DNA from: Hydractinia symbiolongicarpus
Lineage: Eukaryota; Cnidaria; Hydrozoa; Anthoathecata; Hydractiniidae
Assembly (NCBI RefSeq): GCF_029227915.1
Contig: NC_079875.1
Location: 28,024,001 to 28,088,000 of the forward strand
Reading direction: 5' to 3'
DNA: 64,000 bases
The notes beneath the pieces were generated by a model. The model had not been told where the DNA came from and did not search any database. It was given only the letters and a program-made list of their open reading frames with translations. Position numbers and translations under genes: made by a program. Within the stretch, counting starts at the first letter, position 1. The number at the start of each line of letters is the position of its first letter. Below are positions 40,683 to 51,640 of this stretch, in pieces.

Positions 40683-43600
40683 TTACAATGACTTAGAAGG
40701 CAAACTTATGCAAACTTTAACAATATCAACATGTTGCTTGCTTATTCTTATCTGTTCCTTTAACACCAATATACGTCCATGCACAAACTTTAGTGGTATC
40801 AACGATCTTTTATCAATTTCAGTACACCATACTTTCATGGGAGAGTTCACACCAAAAAAGTTATACTGCACGTGTTTCTTAAACCAGCTCACATCAACAA
40901 CAATATGATTCACAACACGATCAGAAAAAACAACTTTAATTTCATATATACCATTCACAACGGCTGGTCTTAATTCTTTTGGCTCAAAGTCAAAATAATC
41001 ACCATGATTATATCTTGCCTTTAAAAATGATCCATGTCCATTGCTCCGAATGTAATGCTTTGAACAAATAACTTCATTACCCAGCATGACTCTTTTTATT
41101 TGCACAATGAATCGTGACACTCTTTTGATATCCATATGTCGATAAAGAGATGAAAACAACTTAGTTAACTCATCTATTTGATGTCCTGGTAAACTAAACT
41201 GAGTGGCTTTGCTGAGTTTCTCTTCACAGCCTGTAAACTCGAGTTCAGTACCAACAACTTTATCACTGTCACGAACTTTTTGGAGCTTTAGGAGTGATTC
41301 CTGGGAATGCACGGTCTCTTTGTCAGACGACAATTTTAGCATATCAGTGAAGTCATCCTCCAATAGGTTAAAAGCTCTAACCTGACAACCAATTATAAAT
41401 TTGCGCATTAGTTGGATTGTTATGTCATGATTATTTACATGGTATGAACCTAAAATTCCATTGAAACGTTCATAACTAAAACACCAAAATGCATACACAG
41501 GTCCGTAATCCAGCAAACAATCTTTTAAGTGGAGGTGAAGATGCATATTTGGAGTACACCATAACTTTCCACATAGATTTGCAAATATGCCAATAAACAT
41601 ACAAAATAAAGTATGCGCTTGATAAATGTCACCTGCAGTTATACTTCGTGTGCAGATTTTATTGCAAGCTGCTACAAAGATCAACCACATGTTTAAATGA
41701 TTATCTGGTATTACATCTTTTAAACAGAAGCATGAATAGATGTGTGTCCAATGGCGCCACTCATCAGCCTTCATGCTTTTGTAACAATCTGACATGTTAC
41801 CTAGAAAATAAAAAGGACCACTCTATTATGTAGATATTATTTTTACACAAAATCGAAATGTCTTTTTTATAAATTCACAATATATATAATACATCAGAAA
41901 TATTTAAGTGCAAGAGTAATGAGCTACGAAACAAGAACAAATTTTGTATATATATAAAAAACGTTTGAAGATATATAACAAGCAAATGCAACAAACCTGG
42001 TATTCTACCAACATCAGTTGGAACTTTTACCTTTTTCATTTTGTCGTCAATACATTTCAGTTTATCTGATGTTAAAACCCCAATTTCAATCCAAGTTTTA
42101 AAAACATGTTTTGCTGTACCCAAATAAAGATTATGCATAGGATCAATTGTATGCATTCTGACTGGATCATAGTATGGCAATCTATGGAGTTCGCTGTAAC
42201 GGGCTCCGTGTTCTCTTTGTCTTTTTTCACATTCACTTTTCGTATTGGCGTTGGCAGCATGAAGGGCGTATCTTTTGTGATTTATTCCAGTTCGCAATTC
42301 CCAGGCATCAACATCAGATCCAGAATAATCAGTGAAGTCACCAACTTTGTTGAATACTTTCAAACACTTACTGCACCCTAAAATCACAACAAACATAATT
42401 ATTTTGTCTCGTGAGCTAACAAGTGCTCCAACTGTAAAACTGTTAAAATAAATATTTTTGGTCAAAAATAACATGCATGTCATAATAAAAATTTAATGCT
42501 CTGATTTAAAAAGAATTATTTTTTTATTTAGAAAAGGAAATTTAGCAAAATAAAAATTCTTACCTGACTTTGCATTGAAATTCAAAAAACCACCAAACTT
42601 TCGAGTAGCAGGAATATCATTTGATATTGATATTAAAGCAATTTTATATAAAGAATAACCAATGCTACTTGGCTCTTTCATAATCACACCATCCCAATAT
42701 TGTAAAAGCTCATCAACCATTGGTTTGATAAAAGAATTAATGTGAAGATTTGGCTCTTTTGGACCAGGAATAATACCTATGATGAGTGTGTTTTTCCACA
42801 GCAATCGATGTTGTCTTGGTAAATTTAAAATTGACAGGTAAATTACACCAACACTATGCTCTCTGTTCTTATACGGATTAAACCAATCTAGGTTTAGCAT
42901 AACGCCCAAATTTCTTTTATCTGCAAAATATAATTCCCCTATGCTGTCCTGAAAACTTTTCCAAATCTGTCCATCAAAAATATCTGACATTTTGACATGT
43001 TCATCAGGTTTAGTAAATAATAATTCCAAGAAACCTGGACGTGCTAGCAACTCTTCCAGGCCAGTCTTTATACTCCGATAAGCATAAACCTTCTTTGGGT
43101 ATAAGTTTATATTTTTTTCAAAGGATACAACCACTTTCATTAAAATATTGTTGCAAGGTTCCCTGTAGGCAGGAAATGGGTGATTAGGGAATTTCACATG
43201 ACTACATTTGCTGCTTGTCTTTCTACCAGTGATTTCTTTTTTCCAGCATTGATTATAAGAATACAGAGATTGACATGACGTGCACACAACAAACTTTGTA
43301 AAAGAATCCCGATTCAGAGCCAGATATTGTCGAGCCATGTATAATGAATTTGGAAATCTTTCCAATATTTCATCAAGAATGTGTAAACCAAACATTTTGT
43401 TGAGCAATAAACAAATCAGTTTTGAAAAACCTAAAATACTTTCCAATGTGTTATCAGAGAGAAAAATATGAACTTGCAAAATGAACATTGCTTGCAGTAC
43501 CAGAGTGATGAATTTAGTGGTATGATGGTTAGCATGTTGACCAACAACAACATTAAAGTCGTCCTCTGGTTCTGCTTCAGGATCTTCCCACAATTCCGTT

Positions 43601-44030
43601 GCGGTTTCTTCATTCTGTAAATCAAGTGCAACATAGCTAAGCGTTGGCATACTTTATATACATTATAAAATATGTATTATTGCAAACATGTAATTTGAAG
43701 ACCAAATTATAACAAAGGATGTTACCACACAATTGTCATCTGGATCATGATGATCATTGCTTGTTGATTCATCACTCTCGATTGAAACATCACTCTCAAT
43801 TAGTGTGTGATCAATAGGCAGAAGTGTTTTATCCTAAATTAAGGCAATGCATATATATATATTTACTTTTTGCTACATTAGTTCACAAATTTAGAATAAT
43901 TTACAACTCAGCTATTAACATGACACCCTTAACAAATATACAAGTCTAACCTGAGAATCTAGGTTAACATCTGTATGTTGCACGTCGTTATCATCTCTTG
44001 TTTGTATTATTTGGTATTTCGAAGATAGTT
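40683..44030 (-). CDS. Transposase_21-type (CACTA/En-Spm-like) transposase, five exons, 5' end missing
   Basis: Five exons join in frame on the minus strand: 44,030-43,951, 43,833-43,726, 43,614-42,564, 42,377-41,997 and 41,800-40,683, all with GT/AG borders (e.g. donor CAG/GTAAGA at 42,564, acceptor TTTTCTAG at 41,801). The open part encodes ~910 residues. Early exons are acidic and low-complexity. Exon 3 has CTSC and later Cys/His pairs of a zinc knuckle, then LNLDWFNPYK, SILNLPRQHR and IIPGPKEPNLHINSFIKP, the core signature of Transposase_21 (Tnp2). Exon 4 has GCSKCLK and YDPVRMHTIDPMHNLYLG; exon 5 has NMHLHLHLKDCLLDYGP and YERFNGILGSYH. The likely catalytic triad is Asp (LNLD), Asp (IDPMHN) and Glu (YERFNG). 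It acts in the nucleus on element ends. ATGs at 43,650, 42,483 and 41,795 are internal or intronic. No stop or frameshift breaks it, so it may be recent; the first exon(s) upstream of 44,030 were not found. Confidence 0.85.
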
Positions 44031-44345
44031 CTAAATAAAAAAGCACAAAAGGTAGAAAATGATGACAAAATTAAGCAAAAAATACATGTTTTTTTTATTA
44101 GCATATGACTTTTTGAAATCGGGCTCGGGTATGCTTAGCATTAATTACAAAAGATGCTCAAATTATACTAGGAATACGCAGGCTTATTTCCGTTACCGTT
44201 CCAAACCCAATAACCAAAATAAAGAACAAAGTTTCACATTTTTAACTGTATTTTCTTAAAACATAAACAGACAAAAATGACTAAAGCAATCAAACACATG
44301 TCTCTGCAGATAACGATTGTAATATGATGCAATGTGCTGAAAATG
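44031..44345. other. Non-coding stretch upstream of the transposase exons
   Basis: AT-rich sequence between the most 5' transposase exon found and the pogo-like repeat. A missing first exon would be expected here or beyond, but I could not define one with good splice sites. Confidence 0.4.
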
Positions 44346-44687
44346 CAGTAGACGTCCGTTAATTGAACACGCTAGGGACTAAATTATTTGTTCGAATTAA
44401 CGAATGTTCGGATTATCGGAAGTTTAGAAAAAACAAGAATTTTAATAAACGTTTAAAGGTTTTATGCTAATATAACTTTATTACAACTTTGCTACAACTT
44501 TTTCTAAAAATATTTTAACGTTGTTTGCTTGGAGATGGGCAAGGCCTCCAAATTCCTTGTAAACTTCATTTTATTGGAAATGTCAATTTAATCGATAAAT
44601 TGAAAGAAATTTTGCCACCATTGATGCAATAAAAATGAATAAAAATGAAAACGCTTTTCTTATTTTCCCATAAGATTTTATTTATCA

Positions 44688-44721
<34 letters not shown>
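44688..44721. repeat. GATA microsatellite
   Basis: About eight uninterrupted GATA units, forming the 3' tail of the minus-strand SINE. Confidence 0.95.
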
Positions 44722-45049
44722 GTGCATATTTTACATGGCTAGCCTCACAAACATCGAGGGATATACCCTGTCTATTATTTCCAGGAGGGGCCATGGCTTA
44801 GATGGAGAGTCCTAGAGTATTTAATGCTCATTTTGAGCTACGCATTTTGAGCACACCCTACTAGGCAACTCCCGGCAACATATAACGGCCCACACAGTGT
44901 GCCATCTCCCCAATTTCCCTCACATGGCTTGGGTTAACCCGGGGCTATGGTAACATTCACTCGCCCATGTTGAATCGCCGTCAAGAGGAATCGAACCCCG
45001 GTCTCCCGCACAGAATACGAAAGTTATAACCACTAATCTACGGCGCCAC
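44688..45049 (-). mobile_element. tRNA-derived SINE with ATCT-repeat tail
   Basis: On the minus strand the head starts GGCGCCGTAGATTAGTGG (A box at 45,040-45,030) and continues to GGTTCGATTCC (B box at 44,997-44,987, a perfect RNA polymerase III B box). The segment GCGGGAGACCGGGGTTCGAT closely matches the anticodon-arm and T-arm of tRNA-Asp as I know it, so an Asp-type tRNA is the likely ancestor. A GC-richer body follows to ~44,725 and the element ends in an (ATCT)n tail, seen as (GATA)n on the + strand. Length is ~360 bp, normal for a SINE. Clear target-site duplications were not identified by eye. Confidence 0.8.
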
Positions 45050-45220
45050 AATAAGGTTGAATTAAAAAATTGTTCGAATTAGCGAAATGTTCGAATTAGC
45101 GGAGTTTGAATTAAGCACTTTATTTAACCAAACTCAAGGGACTTAGCAATTTGTTCGAAATAACGGAAAGTTCGAATTAAGCGGCATTCAAATTAACGGC
45201 ACAAACAAATATTCTTCACT

Positions 45221-46428
45221 TTGTTATGCTATAAAAGCAATGGATGGATCGTGCATTTTTTTGCCATTGAGGTGGGTGCAAGGGGTTTCTGTTCAGAATC
45301 AGTAAGGACCTGTGTTTGTCGCCTTGGTTTTCCTAACAAGCCTTTACGTTTTCTTATTAAAATCCCTAACTTTTACCTCCATGGGTGCTTCTTTTTATAT
45401 CTAAATGTCTCAAAATTCTACCACTTGGGTTGAGCCTGAAAAGGCCCCAATCATTCCTGAAGTTTCTTCTGTTACAAATGTGGAATGTAAGAAATCAAAA
45501 AACCCGAAAAACTTGCTACAAGGTCTTCCAAAACAACAGTCGCATTGCCATCTAACCCTGATTTTAGGAATAGCTGTCTAAAAAACTTGGGAAACACTTG
45601 ATATGCAAACTCAATCTTACAATGTTTTTATAACCTTCCAAAAGTTAAAGAAGCCATTTCTGTCAGCAAAACAACCTCAAAGTTTGGCGAAGCATTTGTA
45701 GGTGTTCTTCAAAGTTTGTCTGTTTCTAGTTGATCCCTCCCATTTTTTGCGTACTATGAAACATCATATTTCAGCTGCGAATGGAAGTGCATTTAATATC
45801 TTTGCTCAGCACGACGTCCCTGAGGTTCTTGAATATCTCCTACCTAGTCTGTCATTAGACTTTCAATTTCTTGGAAATCTTTTTAGTATTGGCATCAAGA
45901 CATCAACTACTTGCAATTCATGTCATATTACCAGCTTCTCAGAAGTAATAGCACCATGCATCCAACTTTCTCTGCACCTTGCGTTACAATCTTCCTTAGA
46001 TAATTTCTTCGAAAGCGAGGAGTTGTCAGACACCAATGCCTACTTCTGCCATGTTTGCAACGCTCATCAAACTGCTCTAGTTGAAAAAGAGGTAGTGTCG
46101 TGCGGTTCCCATCTCATTTTACAACTAAAACATTTTGCCAGTGCCAACGGCCTTTTGTCAAAAATTGCCTCTCGTATTACTGCTTACCCTGGTATCCATA
46201 CCTTTTACCGTAGATGGAGAAGTGAAATTTTATAAAGATTTTCAATTAAGGGCTATTATCAACCATTGCGGCAACTTAAATAATGGGCACTACACAACCA
46301 TAGCCTTTGATCAAATGGTTCACAGGTGGATACATTGCAACGATAGAGCAGTAATTTTCTGTGATGACCGCCTTATTAACAGTCACGAGTCATATGTTTT
46401 CTTTTTAGAAGAACTGAGGTATTATTAA
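45221..46428 (+). pseudogene. Decayed retroelement tail with ubiquitin-specific protease (USP, C19)-like domain
   Basis: The first part (45,240-45,440) encodes FFAIEVGARGFCSESV and, in a second frame, SQNSTTWVEPEKAP, which I recognise as the region following reverse transcriptase in some cnidarian and fish retroelements (recalled similarity, not searched). From ~45,570 a USP domain follows: CLKNLGNT-stop-YANSILQC is the Cys box with TGA (45,599-45,601) in place of the catalytic Cys codon. FNIFAQHDVPEVLEYLLPSL, a CxxC pair (TTCNSCH), a second CxxC pair (CHVCNAHQ), LILQLKHF and the His box NLNNGHYTTIAF follow, and it ends SHESYVFFLEEL at 46,428. Frame changes near 45,730 and 46,190, plus the stop, show it is dead. 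It would have cleaved ubiquitin or a ubiquitin-like protein. The neighbouring tandem repeat downstream may be its 3' UTR. Confidence 0.7.
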
Positions 46429-46444
46429 GATATTTTAACCAGAA

Positions 46445-46725
46445 TGAGTCAGCAAGGGGGCTTGACTACACTTAGTCTTGTCTTTGGAGAGTGACGACTT
46501 CACTTATTACCCAAGTCAAAAATAAAAACAAAAACAAGCTTTAATAGAAATTAAGTTAGCAAGGGGGTTTGATCATACTAAGTCTTGTCTTTGGAGAGTG
46601 ACGACTCCACTTTATTACCCGAGTTAAAAAAAATATTAGCAGGGGGGGTTTGATCACACATGATCTTGTCTTTGGAGAGTAACGACTCCACTTATAACCT
46701 GAGTTAAAAACAAAGAATAGCACAG
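46445..46725. repeat. Three-copy tandem repeat behind the USP-like ORF
   Basis: Copies begin near 46,447, 46,554 and 46,635 and share AGCAAGGGGG, then TTGATCA, then CTTGTCTTTGGAGAGTGACG, then ACTCCACTT. They diverge by several substitutions and differ in spacer length (about 107 and 80 bp apart). The position right after the decayed coding region suggests a 3' UTR repeat of the same retroelement; this is inference. Confidence 0.7.
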
Positions 46726-46744
46726 TTGAACAGAAAGTGGTCAA

Positions 46745-48226
46745 AGTTTATTTTAGGAAGATAGGGATGTCTAGTTTCTGCTGATGACTGTCCGCAGACC
46801 TCTGCGAGGTGACCCAGCTAAACATCCAGGGTACTTAGGTTCAGAAATATGGGTCGAAACCTACCTGCCCTTGGCTAAAGTTCTGTTCATCTTTTCAAAT
46901 GTGTTGTGTCCTTTTTATTTTTTTAGATTTTTGTAATTAATTCCTTGTAAAAAGGGTGAATTGTGCTTTTAGAGGCATGTTCTCTAGCTTATTTCCAAAA
47001 ACCTAACAGGTTGAGTTCATCATTGCGGTGGCTTGCCACCTCTTTGTAACTTTTTGTCTAATATTTTTAAACATTCAGGTAAACTTGATGTATCTATAAT
47101 CCAGTTGCACAGGGAATTGGCAAGGTATGATTCACTTTTTTGTAATTTTTTTTTCTTCCCTTATCTTAAGTGCAGAAACTTGTGCAAGAAAAATATTGGC
47201 GAATTGGAAATTTCACAAAACAAATGAAGATGCTCTTAGATTCAATAAAAAACAGGGTACAATTTCCATGGAAACGCTAAATATAAATAAAAGTCACAAA
47301 TACAACATTTGGGACAAAGAAAATGCAATAACTTTAAATACTTTTCTCCTTTCTATAATTTCATATCGCCAGTAGCTTCCAATTTATCTGCTGATCAGAC
47401 AAATGAACTAGATGATTCAGACGGCTTTCGAAGTGAAAAACTGCTTAAATAGAGTCTCCAACTCCCCGACTTCTATTATTCCACGTTGTCTTTTTTTCAT
47501 TAAAATTTGTTTAAGTTTCCTCCAAGTCTGCTGTTCCCTTACGGGCATACTTTTCCTTTTCTATCAAACTATAGTATTATTTGAGGTGCTTTCTGGTGTG
47601 TTAACAGGCTGGCAACATATGCAGGCTTTATTTGGATTTTGATCTCCAATGTTGGTGGGTCCAGACATTTAAAATATATTCGAATTAATGTTTTTTCTCA
47701 GTGGACTATCGTTTTCACCATAAACACCGGACCAAGTGCTATTAATTTGTTTTAATATTGCGCCAGATTCCTAACATCTTGCTATTATACGAAACAAAAA
47801 CATTTGTAAGGTCACTTAATCTGGCTGCGAACAGAATCAATAAAAATTGAGAGCTGTTAGTAAGGGTTCGCTTGTACACAGATTACCAGGACCATGTTTC
47901 GCAATATATTTACCATCACCACTCTGCGAACTAATTATAGTTATTTCCATTATAAGGAAATCCCGTACACGCATATTCTTGACGAGACAATGTGTTTTCT
48001 CTACTAAATTATTCAAATATTGAGATAGCCCCTGGCACACTCTTCAAACAGTTGGATTTGCTAAGGCATAATAAGCACCTATTGCTTTGTTTTTCATCTA
48101 CCTATCTATCGAGATACACTAACTTTTATCCTTGAAATCCCATCTGTTATCGCAGGTAGATTGTCTCCTTAGAAAGTCATAAAAGTGGGAAAGTGACAAA
48201 AGATACCTTTAAATTTTTAAAGATTT
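46745..48226. other. Region without a recognisable gene
   Basis: Unassigned, AT-rich DNA. A short GC-richer stretch lies at ~46,780-46,870. Small ORFs at 47,033-47,375 (+) and 47,837-48,040 (-) have no motif I can name. Splice-like sites occur near 47,079, 47,125 and 47,176, but joining them does not give a longer reading frame. Confidence 0.4.
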
Positions 48227-48355
48227 CTACGCCTTTGTCTTTTCCGCATCCATTGTTACACATGTGTTGCAAATTTTATATTTGCTGACTAAATCATTTG
48301 GATTTGAGGAACCCAAAGCTGCCAAAATATCTCTCATTTGCTGGTTTGACTGCAT
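48227..48355 (-). CDS. Unrecognised 42-residue ORF abutting a minisatellite
   Basis: On the minus strand an ORF starts within the first minisatellite unit (ATG at 48,355) and runs to TAG at 48,227. It has a normal amino-acid mix, a short helical start (QQMRDILAALG) and a CNTC pair (CxxC). It may be the end of an older coding exon whose upstream part was replaced by the minisatellite, or chance. No family is recognised and there is no second support. Confidence 0.15.
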   Translation of the reverse strand: MQSNQQMRDILAALGSSNPNDLVSKYKICNTCVTMDAEKTKA

Positions 48356-48669
48356 AGCACTTTTATGACTGCATAGCACTTTTATGACTGCATAGCACTT
48401 TTATGACTGCATAGCACTTTTATGACTGCATAGCACTTTTATGACTGCATAGCACTTTTATGACTGCATAGCACTTTTATGACTGCATAGCACTTTTATG
48501 ACTGCATAGCACTTTTATGACTGCATAGCACTTTTATGACTGCATAGCACTTTTATGACTGCATAGCACTTTTATGACTGCATAGCACTTTTATGACTGC
48601 ATAGCACTTTTATGACTGCATAGCACTTTTATGACTGCATAGCACTTTTATGACTGCATAGCCCTTTTT
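48348..48669. repeat. 19-bp minisatellite, 16 perfect copies plus one degenerate copy
   Basis: The unit GACTGCATAGCACTTTTAT repeats without a single change from 48,348 to 48,651 (304 bp, 16 copies). The 17th copy is altered (GACTGCATAGCCCTTTTTT) and ends the array. Unit length is not a multiple of three, so it cannot be a protein repeat. Perfect identity implies a recent expansion. Confidence 0.98.
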
Positions 48670-49654
48670 TGGCAACTCTTCCCTCCCTTAAATGAAATTT
48701 TAAATCTCATGAAGCTTGTTGCCTTTGCCTTGGCAACCTCTCTGCAACCGTTTCTATATTGATTACACACGTCAAAACGATCTTCCGCTTCTGAGACGCG
48801 TTACCAAACGATTCAATAAGCTCCTTCCACACATTACGAAAAATGACGTGTAATAAACAGGTCACTTGAAAGGTCAATTTGGAAAAAATCATACACGCTT
48901 TTGTACAACAGAAGCGTAGGCCACTTGTTTATGAATAATTAAAGGTAGGCGAACTGATCTGCGGCTCCGCTGTTTAATTTTGGTTCATAATAAGTGTTGG
49001 TTTCAAGACCAGACTGAGGGTTTTGTCTGCTTCATAAAATCCTCTACATATATTCATCAATAAAGAAAATGGTTATTTTACTGGTACAAAAAGAAATGGA
49101 GAATCATGTCTTGAAACTTAGACTTCAGCATTCGTGCAGAGTTTACGTGCGTAAGATCTACGAAAAAACAATAAAAGATCTATGGGACAATAACACTTAT
49201 TGTAGCATAAATATATACAAGGAAAATTACAAAGTGCGAAGCACACGATATGTATCTTGTTTGATGTGGAGTACTTTTGACAACATGCACTAATGATGGT
49301 GCCGTTTCGCAGTTTTTCTAAATTTACAAGCGAAGAAAAGGAAGATCTACCACCTTCATTAGCTCTGCTGTTGTTAATGTTTATCTAATAAAAATCCTTG
49401 CAACAAGAGAGATTTTGATTCAATGCAAAACCTTTAGAGGGTTGGACTTCTACATTTTACTACCGTTTCCTATTAGACAAGTATTGTCATTACAACACCT
49501 CATCATCCATCATTACTACTGCAATCCAATAACAGTGAATCTAAGATAAGCTCTAAGATCAAAGATTTAGTTCTTCAGTTAAAACGATACATGTTATATA
49601 TCCTGTATTTTGGTAAACTATTTGACGAATTAAGTATCCTACAATCAATGAATA
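48670..49654. other. Region without a recognisable gene
   Basis: Nearly 1 kb of unassigned DNA. Two short ORFs (48,707-48,892 minus; 49,069-49,293 plus) have ordinary composition but no recognisable motif or splice context. Confidence 0.4.
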
Positions 49655-50310
49655 ATGGCACTGAGCAAATATCAACTAGAAAAAATAAGCAAACACGAAC
49701 TAGTATGGCTCATACAAGACTTGCAAAAATTGGAAGATAATAAATGCTGAACTCGTTGCTCTAAACCAAAAATTCGGAGCCCAAGAGCGAAAACTAATTT
49801 CTGTCTGCATAAATGAGCAGTTTTCAAGAAGTGAATGTCCCAAGGTCCTTGGGATACACGCAGTCTTCAAAGATGAACATTTAAAGGATACTGAAGCAGA
49901 AAGACAAGACAATTGTGAAATTTTCCTGTTTTTCATTATATCAATGATTTACATGTGGCAATGCAATACTCCCTGGTTCATCACTTTGCTGATTACATCA
50001 ACTTGGTTTGCTTTTATAAATCATTAAAATCCCTTTTAAAGAGAACCAACATTGACCTTAAATTACTTTTAAAATGGCTCAGTGCCAACAAAATACTGTT
50101 GAATGCAAATAAAACAGAATACGGAAATATACCTTTAAATTTTTTATCAACAGCAAAAAAAATTTTCCCAGTGCTTATTTAAATACCTTTTGATCTAACT
50201 TGGAAATGTTAGATCGATGATGTAGCTGTCAAACTCAAGAGGGCTAATGGACCAATAGCTAAACTCCGCCACTTTGTCCCTCAACATGTCCTTAAGTAGT
50301 CTATCATGCA
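49655..50310 (+). pseudogene. Internally deleted LINE: ORF1 start fused to reverse transcriptase fragment
   Basis: From ATG at 49,655 the sequence encodes a Lys/Glu-rich coiled-coil start (ALSKYQLEKISKHELVWLIQ), then after a TGA and frame change ALNQKFGAQERKL and INEQFSRSECPKVLGIHAVF, which match the ORF1 protein type of LINEs with an L1-like (transposase_22) coiled-coil and RRM. At ~49,930 it passes directly into reverse transcriptase: YINDLHVAMQYSLVHHFAD, where the FADD catalytic box reads FADY, then KWLSANKILLNANKTEY, the motif after the active site, and LKRANGPIAKLRHFVPQHVL near 50,240. The rest of ORF1 and the 5' half of ORF2 are missing, so a large internal deletion joined the two. Frameshifts and stops make it inactive. 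Confidence 0.75.
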
Positions 50311-50559
50311 ATTTTTGGCAGTCATTTTGCTGTTAACTAAACATAATCCCTATTGTTTCCAATGCAGCTAGTTTCCTTGTCAATCAGTGGTATCATATGC
50401 AACCTGACGGATTCATGTAGTAAGCCAGTTCTCAGGGAGTGCATAAGGAGAAAGCAACTTGTGAACGAAGGGGGGTGGTGGGACACTTATTATTATGCAT
50501 CAGGATGATTTAATTGTGTTAAAAAAACAAAGATTAAAATATTTTATTAGGTATGTAAA

Positions 50560-50870
50560 AATTATAGAAATTATTATTTAAAGTTATGATGCCTGCCAAC
50601 TGCAACCTTGAATAGAAGGAGACTATCTAATTTTCTGATATCATCTGGCAAACTATTCCAAGGCTTTAATCGCTGCACCACTTCGATGAGAAACTAACAT
50701 ATTATTTGTGGATGATCTGGTGTTGTGACAGTGGCTGCTTTTAATTAATAGAAATGGATGGAAACACAATAAATGGAAATAATCACTCATGACAAATTTG
50801 ATAATTTTGTGGACTGTCGCGATTCGCTGTGCAGTTGACATCGCTCTCTAGTTTTCGACAATCCTCCAAT
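50560..50870 (-). pseudogene. LINE ORF2 C-terminal fragment, opposite orientation
   Basis: On the minus strand the sequence encodes HNTRSSTNNMLVSHRS and, after a frame change, KPWNSLPDDIRKLDSLLLFK, the usual C-terminal tail of LINE/RTE or CR1-like reverse transcriptases (W-N-S-L-P-D-D-I motif). It runs from ~50,870 to ~50,570. It lies tail to tail with the plus-strand LINE at 49,655-50,310, so two separate insertions or an inverted insertion are represented. Confidence 0.7.
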
Positions 50871-51079
50871 CACCTGTAAAAAAACGCAATATAATTATGC
50901 ACCAAAACCGTCTCCAGGTCCTACAACCATTTAATTAAATGTTCTGACAAGGAACGTTACAATAATTGAACGTCGTGTCCTATATCATCCATGACATTTT
51001 TACGTTTCATCCTAGCTTTAAGTTTTTCGATTCAATTTAATTCTAAACCACCTAATTATACAGAATTCACACACCTTTC

Positions 51080-51640
51080 CTAAAGAGATCAAGTTTAACT
51101 TTTCATCTTATTTATTCACCTCGTCTTGGATCAATTTGATGATCTCTTTCAAAGTTACTTGCCAATTCCTTTGCTTCTCTTGACCATAGAATCAATTGTG
51201 TGTAATCTGCTGGTTGATTACCTAAACCACACTCTGTCCTGGTGGAAGCCAGCATAGATGTTCATTTATGTTTTTTTATACTGATTCATGTATTCAATAA
51301 ACTCCACGTCTATCCGACGATTTCCTGCATAGTTTTTTAAATGTTTCGTCAAATTCCTGTTTGTTTAACCAATCCTTTCCAAAATTTCATCAATATAAGG
51401 CGTACTGTCAATACCCAGACCGGAAAACTTTTTCAGCACGTTGTCCCTCATTTGGATGTTAGATTACAAGTGCTTTGCGAAATTGAACGTAACGTTGCAA
51501 TGAATATATCGTATAAATTTTTCTTATCGTCTGTTCCAAATGCTATTAAATTTTTAAGCTTAATGCGATTCTTATCATATTTGATTTAGCTCTCATAAAT
51601 GCCTCTGCAGCTTTAGCTTCGTTATTTCTACCCAATGTGA
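51080..51640 (-). pseudogene. MULE-like transposase fragment
   Basis: The minus strand encodes MRDNVLKKFSGLGIDS and YIDEILERIG near 51,470-51,380, then LKNYAGNRRIDVEFIEYMNQ near 51,290, and RTECGLGNQPADYTQ near 51,210 followed by EAKELASNF. The C-G-L-G-N-x-P...Y/F-T pattern and the spacing of these blocks resemble the MULE-type transposases I know from cnidarian genomes. Frames change several times and stops are frequent. It is only recalled similarity; no zinc finger or catalytic DDE site can be assigned here. Confidence 0.35.

Larger units (their letters stand above)
44346..45205. mobile_element. Pogo/Tigger-like non-autonomous element, interrupted by a SINE
   Basis: At 44,346 the sequence starts CAGTAGACGTCCGTTAATTG, which resembles the CAGT...CGTTAAT ends of pogo/Tigger elements. 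The flanks at 44,380-44,425 and 45,065-45,205 both hold repeated TGTTCGAATTARCGA-like modules (for example TTGTTCGAATTAACGAATG and ATGTTCGAATTAGCGGAG). There is no transposase, and a clean right end (complement of CAGT) is not visible, so the element is non-autonomous or truncated. Between the two halves lies a complete tRNA-type SINE. Confidence 0.45.

Noticed and set aside
43614-43650. ATG at 43,650 as start of the transposase
   Set aside because: A strong TTTACAG acceptor at 43,615 and an in-frame upstream exon make these codons intronic.
44987-45049. Functional tRNA gene
   Set aside because: Acceptor ends do not pair and the sequence continues into a SINE body with an ATCT tail.
44688-45049. 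Target-site duplication around the SINE
   Set aside because: Only a 5-base ATAAG match is visible on the two sides, too short to trust.
38081-46000. Matching inverted end (complement of CACTGCGCAAAATG) for the putative CMC element
   Set aside because: Not found by eye up to the decayed region; the far end may be lost or diverged.
47033-47375. Two candidate host exons with splice-like borders
   Set aside because: Joining 47,079-47,124 to 47,176-47,256 gives a frame that soon stops; the longer ORF would need a different phase.
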